Position numbers and translations under genes: made by a program. From Pyricularia pennisetigena (lineage: Eukaryota; Ascomycota; Sordariomycetes; Magnaporthales; Pyriculariaceae), in assembly GCF_004337985.1 (NCBI RefSeq), contig NW_021940920.1, positions 1 to 64,000 on the forward strand: DNA of 64,000 bases, written 5' to 3'. The notes beneath the pieces were generated by a model. The model worked only from the letters and a program-made list of their open reading frames with translations, was not told the origin of the DNA and ran no database searches. Position 1 is the first letter of the stretch; each line of letters begins with the position of its first letter. This document shows, one piece after another, positions 11,050-21,887 of this stretch.

Positions 11050-11460
11050 TTAACAGGTTTTGTTGGTCCGCGAGAGCGCATTTTGGTGTCAGCTGAAAAG
11101 CTGCAGGTGCGGGTGATGGAAACGAGCACGTCGGTGCTTGGAAAGGAACATCCCTCCACATTGACGAGTATGAGCAAGCTTGCGTCAACTTATGCGCATC
11201 AAAGGCGATGGAAGGAGGCTGAAGAGCTAGAGATGCGGGTAATGGAGACGAGCAAGTCGGTGCTTGGAGAGGAACATTACGACACATTGGCAAGCATGCA
11301 TAATCTTGCATTCATTTGGAAAGACCAAAAAAGATGGGATGATGCAACTCAACTATTGCAGGACTGTGCTCGCCGTAGAGAGAAGGTTCTTGGTATAAAT
11401 CACCCAGATGCAGTGGCTTCTGCTTCGGCTCTGCTGAAATGGAAGCTAGATTTTACTTAA
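11050..11460 (+). pseudogene. C-terminal kinesin-light-chain-like TPR fragment of an NLR
   Basis: The frame encodes two and a half TPRs: MSKLASTYAHQRRWKEAEELEMRV, MHNLAFIWKDQKRWDDATQLL and a closing GINHPDAVASASALLKWK. This is the usual end of fungal NB-ARC/TPR proteins, including the characteristic A-S-A-LLKW tail. No NB-ARC precedes it; upstream sequence carries stops. It belongs to a TPR subfamily different from the GKYEEAEQMHRK repeats at 15-30 kb. I read it as an orphan 3' end. Confidence 0.65.
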
Positions 11461-11584
11461 CTTTGTAATTTTGCATTGCGGAGCTTGTTAAAGACGCCTG
11501 AGATACAGGTGCGGTTGTGTATTGGTTGCCTTAACACGCCCAATCGAGTCGAACCGGGGGATTTATTTGCTATCATTCCATCGC

Positions 11585-12000
11585 TACCTTCTGAGGCCGC
11601 CCATGGGCCAGCGGACATCAAACATTGCTACCTTGTTGTCCTCGCCGCCGCCGTTCGTGGTCGACGCTGTAGAAACGTGCTTACCCCTTTCGAGCACCGT
11701 TGCCATCTTGACCATGCGACGTCGGTACGCCGACCGTAGACCCTGGAGCCAACTAACCCAGCCTTGAAAGCCCCAGGAGGTCCTGCTGCTACTACCGTTG
11801 GCGTCGTCCCCGTCGGGCTCGGATAGCAGCCGCGCAATCACAACTTGCACGAAATCCGACGGCTGCTGCGTTGTGTCGTCAACAATAGAGAATAGGTGCT
11901 GGCACACGCTCGGGCTGGCCGTTATCCACCCGAGCCTGCAGCCTGGAGCAATCGACTTGCCCTGCGGATCAAATGCATCCGCCCCCCTTACCTCGTCCTG
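11585..12000 (-). pseudogene. Aromatic/kynurenine-type aminotransferase fragment
   Basis: The minus-strand frame contains KSIAPGCRLGWITASP, the segment starting at the PLP lysine of class I/II aminotransferases, followed by DDTTQQPSDFVQVVIARLL, WGFQGWVSWLQGLRSAYRRR and MFDVRWPMGG, all in the order found in fungal aromatic aminotransferases. The N-terminal half with the PLP-contacting Asp/Tyr is missing and the C-terminus stops at about 11585, so it cannot encode an active enzyme. It directly abuts the kinase relic upstream, suggesting a rearrangement breakpoint near 12.0-12.09 kb. Confidence 0.68.
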
Positions 12001-12087
12001 ACGGGGACGACTTCGCCGCGACGGGAGAGTTAGGAGCCGAATATTTTGGTATACATATACACACAAGGAAAGGGACATAACGTACGT

Positions 12088-12385
12088 GTTCCGACAGCCT
12101 TAAATGGTTTCTAACCTCCTGCACCCATACTTTACCCAAAATATAGATTTTTTGAGCTTCCTTGCCCGATTCGCCCTGTTTAACTGGGCCAGAGGGCAAG
12201 CGGATAACCTTGACGACTGCTGCTCCGTTGTTTTCTGGAGAAGAAGAGTGCTGGGCGGTGAAGACGTGACAGTTCTCTCTCATCGCGAGCTGCTTATCGT
12301 AGGTGACCGTGTAATCCTCACCACTGGGGCCGATAATTCTAGCTTTGTCTCCTGCGTGGAGGTATTCTCGGACATTGTACAACAG
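12088..12385 (-). pseudogene. Protein-kinase-like N-lobe fragment
   Basis: The frame reads EDYTVTYDKQLAMRENCHVF, then GAAVVKVIRLPSG (a plausible VAxK strand with the ATP lysine) and WVQEVRNHLRLSEH (a C-helix with Glu). This is consistent with the start of a kinase domain. At about 12088 a GTACGT donor-like site follows the last plausible codon, but no catalytic loop or DFG segment follows; instead the aminotransferase fragment begins. No good start codon is visible. Confidence 0.45.
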
Positions 12386-13401
12386 CCACTGCCACTAGGT
12401 CTTCAGGATCAAACGCAGCCTCTGTTCCTTTCGCTGGAAAATGACGAGTGGTCGTATGTGCCCATCGTGGAGTCACAGTGGCCATTCGACTGAACGAAAA
12501 TGTTGTTATGTGGGCGCCAGCATCTGTGCAACGCCGAATACACCGCACGCAAGTCGTAAAATGAAAACTCGGCTCGATTTGAGGATGAACTGGCCGGACA
12601 TCGCTATGGGCGAGTCGCCGGCTTGCCATAGCTCAGAGTAATTTGCTCTCAAGCCTCGATTACGCCTACCACTGTAAAACTTAACAAGCTAGCGAGGACG
12701 ACTTGCCACCTGACCAGCGGTTGGCCTCTATGTGAACTACTCAACAAGCTGGGTTAGGAATCGGACAGGGTACAAACCAGTGCACGCCATTTATGGGAAG
12801 GAGTGGCTTTAATTCCGGGGAAAGCAAACAAACCCACTTCGGACTCAAGGAGACGGGCTGAAGTGAGCATTGCTACAAGACCGTTGTCTCCACTTTATTT
12901 GGTGGTTGATCATCGTGCACGACCAATCTTACAGAAAGTGTTCAGATAAACCTCTTTAAGAGACTCGCTGCAGCAGCGAACATGCAAGGGAAGGCAAAAC
13001 TCGTTATTGCACCACTGGCCCACTCAGCACCTGACATCCACTCGTTGGACTTTTAGGTGAGCGGATCCAAGTTCAGCTCAGACGATTTGCAAATCTGTAT
13101 CCTAGGATAGCTAAAACATGGCGGGGCCAAGGTCCCTGCCTATATTGTTATCTCCAGTTCCTCGTGCGCATGAAAACATAGGCGTGTAAACACTGAACTC
13201 TCAATCAAAGCTTGGTTACTTGGGCAAGCCAGTGCCCGAGGCTTGCCATTAGCCGAGGCCTTTCTCAAACTCCAATTCCTTCCAGTTAATCTAAAAGCAT
13301 AGATGCTGTAGGGAATACTGAATTTCGCGATTGACGAGATAGCCAGCCGATTCGTATTTCAATTATTGTGTACCCCAATTCTATCATTGCCCGGAGTCAC
13401 T
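12386..13401. other. Intergenic region upstream of the Helo-like gene
   Basis: No supported coding sequence. The part close to 13402 should hold the promoter of the following gene; I see no strong TATA box. Confidence 0.3.
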
Positions 13402-14740
13402 ATGACAGATCTGCTTAGCACAGCTTCTGGTGTTGTGGCCCTGGTGACCTTCGCCTTGCAGTCTAGCGTAACTCTCCATCGGACCATCCGCAGCCTTCGG
13501 AGCCAAGAGAAGGACGCGCGAGCTCTCAAAGACGAACTTGCCGATCTAACTAGCGTGTTGGAAACGCTTCTAGAAACGATCGAGGGCCACCCTAACATTG
13601 AATTTGGATCTCTCGCGCTTCCTCTACAGCGCTGCGGCAAGACATGCCAAGAATATGGCGAGCTTATTGCCAAATGTACTAGGCATTCCACGACCTCACG
13701 AGCGAGCCTCCGCGATTGGATCACTCAGCGGTATCTCCAAGGAGATATTAATGATTTTCGAAACATGTTATCAGGATACAAATCGACCATTAACATAGCT
13801 TTAGCAAATGCAAACATGTTAGTAGTACCAATGAAGTCTTTCATTGGCAAGCGTTGCTAACCCACGTGTATCTTACAGTCGCTTCGCCGCAATAACACCG
13901 CAAGTTCTGGAGGATTACAAAGACTTGATCCTTGACACGACCCTTGATTTGAAGGAGCATCTCGAATCTCTTGAAGAGAAAGTTGGCGACTTACAAAAGA
14001 GCATCCCCCAGGACGATCAAGCTGAATGGGAGGCTCTTTCGGAGGAAAAGAAGAGCACAGAGCAGGGTCTCAAACTATGTGCCCAGCTGTCCGCTCAGAT
14101 CGAGCAGTTTATGTCGCTATCTGCGGAGAATCCACAGTTCTCAAGCCGCCCATCAGCACACAAGCACATCAAATCGGGCCTCGGCCCTGTAGGGGCTAGC
14201 CTCCAGTCTCTTTTGCTTATTCTGCAAAAGCATGAGTCAAGCATCAAACAGCAAATGGAGGCTCTACGTGTGAGCGGATTACATGGGGATGTTACCGCAC
14301 AAATCGAATCTTTGGAGGAAACAAAGACCGCCATTCGCCAGTGTATTCATGTCGTCTCTGATGCCGACGAGACTGTGCGAGAGGAGAGACGCAATGTTTT
14401 TGCGGACATCACCATGGCCGACGACAGCTACGCTTTCTCTGTGTCCACTGTCGGAGATTTAGTGACCGCGAGAGGATTCCATCTTAGCGGACGTGCCCGT
14501 CATGTTGGTGGGCAGATCAGCGATGAAAGCTATCAAATGACCGTTGACGCACTTACGAAATTAGACCTTGCGCACTCTCAGTCCACGCGCCAGAATAGCC
14601 AGGATCATGATCAAAAGACTCATGGCCCAACACCGGTTCACCCTGAAACCGGGGGTACTAAGACTTTTCAAGATCGTTATGGACGAGGAATGAAACTTTC
14701 GTTGCCAAACGACGGCAACAGGACACCAGATGTCCCTTGA
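13402..14740 (+). CDS. Fungal Helo-like N-terminal-domain protein
   Basis: Two exons (13402-13817 and 13879-14740) are joined across a 61-bp intron with a GTTAGT donor, a GCTAAC branch and a TTACAG acceptor; phases agree and give 425 aa. The first exon (MTDLLSTASGVVALVTFALQ, then a long helix with EKDARALKDELADL and LPLQRCGKTCQEYGELIAKC) matches the fungal N-terminal domain often labelled 'azaphilone pigments biosynthesis cluster protein L' or Helo-like N, found alone or at the front of STAND receptors. The second exon is largely coiled coil (about residues 150-210 and 245-280) with a polar tail. The hydrophobic N-terminal helix is of the kind linked to membrane targeting in HeLo-type death effectors, but no function is proven for the family. 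It is one of the few intact genes in the accessory region. Confidence 0.8.
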
Positions 14741-14879
14741 CGTTTAATTTGAGACTGTTGGTGATGATTTTCTCCTAACAAACTGTACCCACAGCAGGCA
14801 GATCAAAGCAACCATAGTTAGGTTATGACGTACCGGGCGTGGCTAAACCCCGGGACAGATTAATAGCCTCTGGACAGAC

Positions 14880-15180
14880 CGTTTGTGAGATGCACAACCT
14901 AGTCATAGTGGGTTAATGCGATCTCCAACTAGGAAAAACTTAGGACCATAAGAAACTATGTTACTCCAAGCATCCGTTGTTCCCTTGTCTGCACCACCAG
15001 CCCAGTTGTTGATCATTGCAACTTTAGTCGTGCATTCCGTCTTTGGATTATAACCCATTGACATCGAATCTTGTATCCGGCGGCAGATCTCATGCCCCTC
15101 GTATTTTCCCTGATTTTCGAGCAGCTAATCAGGCTTTTCATATTGCTGAGTGTGAACGGATTCTCTAAGGGCTGGTTACA
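14880..15180 (-). pseudogene. Decayed 3' end of a PNP-NLR with flank
   Basis: By eye this segment aligns along its length with 19330-19620, the 3' flank and last TPR of the NLR ending at 19496. Shared blocks include CTTGTATCCGGCG (about 15070 and 19514), CTCCAAGCA (about 14967 and 19411) and the repeat core complement CTCGTATTTTCCCTGA. Many point differences and small gaps are present, so the copy is old. No TPRs are readable beyond the last one. Confidence 0.6.
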
Positions 15181-15666
15181 CGTGACCCTGCATAGGCCAC
15201 TACTAACAGATACACTTCATTAATAACGTTTCAGTCATTCCGTTCTTCTGGAATGGTTGGGCACACGTTGGACCCTGCCAATGAGAAAACTTGCGGATAT
15301 AAAACAAGTAAGGGATCTTGGGGGTGTTTATGGGCACAAGTACAGGTGCACCACACCTGTATTCTAGCTAATTCTAGACCTAACTGTTTGCTCTATATGC
15401 TACAGCAAGTGCGTGTTGTGATGCTAGTCGAGACGGGTGAGAAAGATACATCATTCCGTCGCCCGTCGCCCCTACATTAACAACCTTCCACTCATTTGCC
15501 ACTTTATACACCAAGGGCAAGCTCGGAAAGGAGAGAATGACACATGACAATATAATAGCTATGCTGCTTATCCAAAGCGCCGTGCCCATCGGCCACCCAT
15601 CCCCAGCATCTTCTCCAACTGAGACGACGACCTATAGCGCACTTGGGACCACTGACGCGACTGCAA
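15181..15666. other. Spacer downstream of the NLR ending at 15667
   Basis: No gene recognised. It should contain the 3' UTR of the minus-strand NLR. Confidence 0.3.
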
Positions 15667-18600
15667 TCAGGAACAAGATCGACCCGTAGAAGCTAGCAAA
15701 ACCTTTGTTTTTTGCCTCACCATCACAATAAGCGCCAATATTTTCTGGTGCATTTCCTCTGCCTCCTCGTATTTCCCTTGGCTATGAAGTAACAGTACCA
15801 GGTTTTTGATACTACTAAGCGTGTCCGGGTTTTCTAGGCCCAGCACCTTTTCTCTAAGCGCCAGCGTTGTCCGAAGCATCTGCTCTGCCTCCTCGTATTT
15901 TCCCTGCTTATAGAGCATTAGGGCTAGGTTATTAATGCTGATAAGTGTGTCCGGATTTTCTTGACCCAGCACCTTTTCACTAAGCTTTAATGTTGTCCGG
16001 CACATCTCCTCTGCCTCTTCGTATTTCCCCTGCCTATCGAGCATTAGGGCCAGGTTGTTCATAACGTTAAATATGCTCGGATTTTCTTGACCTAGCACCA
16101 TTTTACTAAGAGCAAATGTTGTCCAATGTATATGCTCTGCCTCCTCGTATTTCCCTTGCCTGTCAAGCACCACTGCCAGGTTGCTCATGCTGCTAAGCGT
16201 GTCCGGATTTTTTGGACCCAGCACCTTCTGCCTAAGCACCAGCGTTGTCCGGAACATCTGCTCTGCCTCCTCATATTTCCCCTGACTGTCGAGCACCGAT
16301 GCCAAGTTGTTCATGCTGGTAAATGTGTCTGGGTTTTTTGGGCCCAGCACCTTTTCCGTAAGCCCCAATGTTTTCCGGTGCATCCGCTCTGCCTCCTCGT
16401 ATTTCCCCCGCTTATTAAGCACCGATGCCAGGTTGTTCATGCTGGCAAGCGTCGACGGGTTTTCTGGGCCCAATACCTCTTCATTAAGCGCCAATGTTTC
16501 CCGGTACATTATTTCTGCCTTCTTGTATTTTCCAAGAGAATCATATGCCCTTGCAACAACGCGTTGGAGCAGACCTAGATTTTCCTTTTCCGTGCAATCA
16601 CCCCGGAGTTCCAGCACCGCTTGTGCGTGAGGCAAATAAGAAGTCCATAAGTCTTGGTTTTCATGCGTTGGCCAAGGAAAACTCTGTGAAAGCTGGCACA
16701 CTGCCTTCGTAATTTGCCGACTTTGCTGTTTTTTAGACCGAACCCAGTTGCGCATCGCAAGACGAACAAGACGGTGGATGTCAAATCGATCCATAGTGCC
16801 ACGTTCCAATATAAAAGAGTACCCTTTCAGAATGCTCACAGCTTCATATTTCTGCAGACCAAGCTTGTTATTAACATCAGGAAGCAGTGATACCGGGATA
16901 TTTTTTTCTGCGTAATACACGATAGTCTCAAGGTAGGATGCTGCGAGTGGGGCGTCACGCGCAATCTGTTCGAACGATATATGCCACGTTAGAGCTACCG
17001 CGTTGGTCGTGTTATCGTACCGATCTTGGTCCTCGAAACTTTCGCTTAGCATACCAATTAAATTTTGGTCGCTTGATTTGCAAATTTCGAGGTACCTAGC
17101 CACTGTCACAAATTTATTCCGCGCCATAAAGGCCGAAGCCTGTCTAATCGCCAACGGCAACCGAACCAGGTATTCTAGTAGTTCGTTTGTCAATTTGGCG
17201 TCGCCTGTTTGGTTTATTTGGAGGTTTTGGTGCAGCATTTTAACGGATTCGGCGTCGTTTAGTTGGCCCAGCTCGAACGCACCCTTCCGAGGTTGAAGCC
17301 TCGCCGTTACTTGCTCGTTTCGCGTCGTAAACAGGATAGACCCTTCGAGGCTAAACGGTAAATGTGACATTAACTGGTCGTCGGTCAGAAGCTGCGGATC
17401 ATCGACGTTATCGATGATAAGAACCCACGATCCCGCGTCGCTTCGACTGAGTGCAGCCTTGACAAGCGTTTTAACGTCGGCTTTATCGTCCTGTATTCCC
17501 TGTATCTCCAACGCTCGGCCGATTTCTCGATAGGCGTTGTCAAACGTCGTCATATCCACGGCTGGAACCCAAAACACGGAGCAGTCGGGGTATGTGGCGC
17601 GCATACGGTAGGCGGCCTCAACGGCGACCTGCGTTTTTCCGATACCACCGAGGCCATGGATGACTGTGCGTTGGCAGGCGTCTGGGTGTGCTATAGGGGG
17701 CAGCCGTTTTAGGAGCCGGTTCAGGATTTCTTCTCGGCCCACAAAGCTCTCGTTTCTGCTAAACCTCACAAGGAAATGGGACTTCGGCTTTGCTGCAGAC
17801 CTTATTGGTTAACTCAAAGATACAAATAAACCAAATACGCATTTCATTTAACCAGCTAAATGCAAACTAACCTTCGATAATCAAATTCCGAACTTTTTTT
17901 GGCGGGATTCTGCTTAGTAGCTCCCGAGCAAACACCGCAGCATTCCCTGCCGCGTATGATCGCCAAATGTCATCTTTATGCGAATCGGCATAGTCCGAAA
18001 TGCCGCGGATGACCAGACATGGCCGCCCAGCATCCACCCCCGCCGCCTCCATCTCGATGCAAAGAGCACCATTGCACTGATCTCGGATCTGATCCCGCCG
18101 CTCGCCGTCCTTCACCACCGCGTTTCCCGTCGCAATCCTCCCCTGATGGAAAATGAAGCCGGCCGCTTGTTCTTCCGTTCTTTGGGGCCGCTGGACAAGC
18201 TGCTCAACGTCACAGCAGGCGCATTTGTCCCCGTAGGTACCAACATGTTTGTACGAAGCGTTGAAAAGCTGGTCTCGCTGAAGGCCGGGAAAAGTGAATT
18301 TTCGGCTGTGTTTTGATTGGAGCAACCGCTTTCGATGCACGTCGAAAGTGCTTCTGTCCATTTCGTGGTCCGCTACGAGTTTGCCTAGCGCGTTCAAAAG
18401 CACTTGATCGGGCCGATTAATCGTCCCAAGCACCTCGAACTTTCCATCCATGTGCCACCTCCCCGAATCGTAATAAATACACGCCGGCCCTCCATCGCCG
18501 GGCCAGCCGACCACCACGTCCCCAAGATGCACGTCTTCGGTCGGGTCGTCCGACGGTTGGGCGCGGGGTACCCCGCCACCGATGCCGACAAGAACGGCCA

Positions 18601-18685
18601 TGCGAATTGAAGAAAACGTCTTAAACATTGAACCCGTCACGCGACCAGCGTTGACGTTGCCGGTCATACCCGGCGCGCAAGTTGC
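15667..18685 (-). CDS. PNP/NB-ARC/TPR STAND protein, 5'-truncated PNP domain
   Basis: Exon 1 runs from about 18685 (first ATG 18667) to 17872 and exon 2 from 17792 to 15667, with a 79-bp intron (GTTAGT donor, CTGCAG acceptor) at the same position as in the 27.3 kb paralogue. From the ATG the product is 973 aa. The PNP part has VLVGIGGGVPR, HLGDVVVGWPG, IEMEAAG and RGISDYADS, the last two being substrate-site signatures of the nucleoside phosphorylase superfamily. The NB-ARC has GLGGIGKTQ, WVLIIDNVDD, GSILFTTRN and RLPLAIRQAS. Six full 42-residue TPRs and a partial seventh follow (16533 down to 15777). Compared with 27284-29916, the first ~65 PNP residues are missing: homology begins abruptly at GCAACTTGCGCG near 18685 and unrelated DNA lies upstream. 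In other organisms PNP-NLRs act as immune-like sensors whose effector cleaves nucleosides or nucleotides; here that is inference, and the truncation may have inactivated it. Confidence 0.8.
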
Positions 18686-19495
18686 TAAGGGTAAGTGGCA
18701 GAGATTCCATTAGTGCAGTGGTGTCAGACCAGGAAGCCCTGTCAGTGAAGGCAACGGGCTGTATGGAACGTGGAAACGTTACGGACCGTATGTTCGCCGT
18801 TTGGGGCTGTGTCTGCTGTGCGGCGTCACAGTGACACCAGCCACATATACACCGTTATATTCTCGACCAGATCTCGCGGTGTCGTTTGCGGAATGCAATC
18901 TACCTTATATGCACCGGTGGGAAAGTTGTTGGGAACAGCCACCATCCATCTGGTAGAACTGCTACGAAATATAGTCAAACTTTTGACGGGTCAGGATGTT
19001 TATTACTTCCAGAATGGACCATTCGGCAACGTAATTTTGCAGCGAATAATTGACACAACCTGTGAATTTGTAAGACGCATCCAACCAACTATACCAGGCG
19101 ACGGGTGAGTACACTAGCATGGTTTTGCCTCTAGCCACATGTCGAATTGAAGGGCGCGGTGGACGAGCTACAGCCCTTGACACTTATTTCCGGGAATAAA
19201 AGGGGACCGCGCTTGAGTTTTCAATCCACGATATAACTACACGCGAAAAATTCAAGTATGAGCGCGCGTTAAACAAGTTGTGGAGACGAAGCCACAACGT
19301 GGTACCATGAAGACGGGTAAATTAGTAGCTGAAGACTTACAACAAACACGTGCATCCGTAGCGCGATCTCCGATTAAGTGAAAACTTGTGACCTTACAGA
19401 ATTACATTCCTCCAAGCACTTGCTGTTCCCTTCTCGCCTTGGTCCAACTTGTATATTGCTGCAGCTCTAATCGCGCATTCCACCTAGTCGAACTG
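18686..19495. other. Spacer between two minus-strand NLR copies
   Basis: No remnants of the missing PNP start are visible upstream of 18685. The part from about 19330 to 19495 is the 3' flank of the next NLR and is shared with 14880-15060. Confidence 0.4.
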
Positions 19496-20566
19496 TTACC
19501 CACTGACATTCAACTCTTGTATCCGGCGATAGATATCCTCTGCCTCCTCGTATTTCCCCTGACTGTCAAACAACAATGCCAGGTTGTTCATACTGGTAAG
19601 TGTCGACGGGTGTTCCGGGCCCAGCACCTTTTTGCAAAGCTCCAACTCTTTCCGGTGCATCTGCTCTGCCTCCTCGTACTTCCCCTGATTGTCAAGCACC
19701 GATGCCAGGTTGTTCATACTATTAAATGTCGACGGGTTTTCTGGGCCCAGCACCTTTTCCCTAAGCGCCAATGTTTTTCGGTGCATCTGCTCTGCCTCCT
19801 CGTATTTCCCCTGCCTGTTAAGCACCAATGCCAGGTTGTTCATACTATTAAATGTCGACGGGTTTTCTGGGCCCAGCACCTTTTCCCTAAGCTCTAATGT
19901 CTTCCGGTGCATCTGCTCTACCTCCTCGTACTTCCCCTGATTGTCAAACAACAATGCCAGGTTGTTCATACTATTAAATGTCGACGGGTGTTCCGGGCCC
20001 AGCACCTTTTTGCAAAGCTCCAACTCTTTCCGATGCATCTGCTCTGCCTCCTCGTATTTCCCCTGCCTGTTAAGCACCAATGCCAGGTTGTTCATACTGT
20101 CGAATGTCGACGGGTTTTCTGGGCCCAGCACCTTTTCCCTAAGCGCCAATGTTTCCCGGTGCATCTGCTCTGCCTCCTCGTATTTCCCTTGCCTGTCAAG
20201 CACCGATGCCAGGTTGTTCATGCTGGTAAATGTCGACGGGTTTTCTGGGCCCAGCACCTTTTCCCTAAGCTCTAATGTCTTCCGGTGCATCTGCTCTGCC
20301 TCCTCGTATTTCCCCTGACTGTTAAGCACCAATGCCAGGTTGTTCATACTATTAAGTGTCGACGGGTTTTCTGGGCCCAGCACCTTTTCCCTTAGCGCCA
20401 ATGTCTTCCGGTGCATCTGCTCTGCCTCCTCGTATTTCCCTTGCCTGTAAAGCACCGATGCCAGGTTGTTCATGCTGTTGAGTGTCGACGGGTTTTCTGG
20501 GCCCAGCACCTTTTCATAAAGCGCCAATGTCTTCCGGTGCATCTGCTCTGCCTCCTCGTACTGCCC
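19496..20566 (-). repeat. 126-bp tandem TPR-coding repeats (8 full units)
   Basis: Each unit encodes 42 residues beginning GKYEEAEQMHRK and containing VLGPENPST and SMNNLA. The units are nearly identical at the DNA level, far more than TPRs need for their fold, as is known for hypervariable WD40, ankyrin and TPR arrays of fungal STAND proteins that evolve by unequal exchange and gene conversion. Antisense reading frames over the array are long for the same reason and are not genes. Confidence 0.9.
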
Positions 20567-21306
20567 AAGAAAATTATATACCTCTGCAACATTATGTTGC
20601 AGCAGCCCCAACATTTCCTTCTCCATACAATAACCCCGGAATTCCAACACCGTTTGCGCATGCGGTAGATAAGAAGTCCATACGTCTCGGTTTTCATGCG
20701 TTGGCCATGGAAATTTCTCCGAAACTTGGCACACTACCTCTGTCACTTGCTTACCTTGATCGCCCTGCGTTTGGATCCAGTTCCGCATCGCAACATGCAC
20801 AAGCCGATGAATGTCGAATCGATCTACTGTTCCACGATCCAGTATAAACGCATACCCTTTCAAAACGCTCACAGCTTCGACTTTGTCCCAATCTTCTCGC
20901 CCATCAGGCAGCAACGATATCGGAATATCCTTTTCCGCAAAATACGCGATGTTCCGAAGGTAGGATGCTGCCAATGGTGCGTCACGCGCAATCTGTTCGA
21001 AAGATATAAGCCACGTTGTAGCTATCGCGTTGGCCGTTTTTTCGTACCGGTCCTGTTCCCCGAAATCTCTGCTAAGCATGGCGATCATATTTTGATTGCT
21101 AGCTTTACAAGTTTCCAAATATTTAGCAATTGTCATATACATATTTAACTGCATATAGGCCGAAGCTTGTTTAATCGCCAACGGCAAACGGACAAGGTAT
21201 TCCAGGAGTTTGTTTGTGGATTTTTCGTCGCCTATTTGGCTCGTCTGAAGGCCTTAATGCAATAATTGACGTAATTCGTCATCACTTAGCTGAATCAGGT
21301 CGAACA
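19496..21306 (-). pseudogene. 5'-truncated PNP-NLR with eight 42-aa TPRs
   Basis: Homology to the 28.3-29.9 kb gene starts at 21306 in the middle of the NB-ARC (after the P-loop and Walker B, which are lost) and is cut exactly where an LTR-like repeat starts at 21307. The first codons contain an in-frame TAA where the paralogue has CAA, so the longest frame begins at 21187 (PLAIKQASAYMQ). The helical linker (PWPTHENRDVWTSYLPHAQ) leads to TPR units at exactly 126-bp spacing from 20566 to 19559, eight complete plus a final partial repeat ending LNVSG. Units 3-5 and 6-8 share the same order of variants (KTLEL, ..TLAL, KELELCKK), pointing to a three-unit (378-bp) duplication. Without the PNP and nucleotide-binding parts it is probably non-functional, but the array could donate sequence to its paralogues. 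Confidence 0.85.
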
Positions 21307-21519
21307 TGTCACGAAAGCGATCCCAAAGAGACAAGGCTGCAATATAGGGGTGATTCTATTCGAAGATCTAAAGCTAAGTATAAAGGAAGAAGAAAGGCAC
21401 GCAGTGCCAATCGCGTACACGCGCCTAAGCGAGCAAATAACAAACTCACCCTGGCGCCTTGTCACGTGAGGTGGAGCTAGTCACGGTTGGCAGTCGCCCA
21501 GGCACGCCACTCCGTAACA
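21307..21519. repeat. Solo LTR-like repeat, copy 1 (213 bp)
   Basis: The sequence starts TGTCACG and ends CGTAACA, the imperfect inverted ends usual for Ty3/gypsy LTRs. It matches 25067-25279 at 211 of 213 positions; the two differences are transitions. I see no target-site duplication flanking it, and it lies exactly at the break of the NLR copy, so it may mark a recombination junction. Confidence 0.75.
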
Positions 21520-21837
21520 ACTGGGGTTCTTAATGATTGGGGGTGAAGTTATGATCGTTCTCAACTAAGTATTGAGGTTAAATAAAGTTTTATTGCTGCT
21601 AAGCAATCCTAGAATGGAATATATCTACATGGTAATGAGCGTATCTTATATAGACTATGTTCCAATTGTGATCTCTGTTGATCTGTTTGATCTGTGATTT
21701 TCACTCGAGATTCTACAGATCATAGAGATCCCTTCCCTTGGCAGTCACGTGAGGTCTTGTGGCCTTGTCCTTAGGTAATCGATGTTGGGTGTGACCCCAC
21801 CTGGCCTCCCTGGTACCGGCCCAAGCCTCTGGTCGTA
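21520..21837. repeat. Possible second LTR remnant
   Basis: The segment ends CTGGTCGTAACA, again an LTR-like end (TGTTACG on the opposite strand), and contains an AT-rich part with AATAAA-like signals. Its start is not clear, and no second copy exists in this window, so the assignment is tentative. Confidence 0.3.
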
Positions 21838-21887
21838 ACAACATCCGTAAAAAAGGGTTATACACCGTATATAAGGTTTAAATTTCG

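Noticed and set aside
19388..20668. A series of long plus-strand frames with a repeated pattern (LCLLVFPLPVKH...CRRVFWAQHLF)
   Set aside because: They are antisense shadows of the 126-bp TPR-coding units; the unit length is a multiple of three and lacks stops on the other strand. The same shadows occur at 16126-16630 and 29500-29757.
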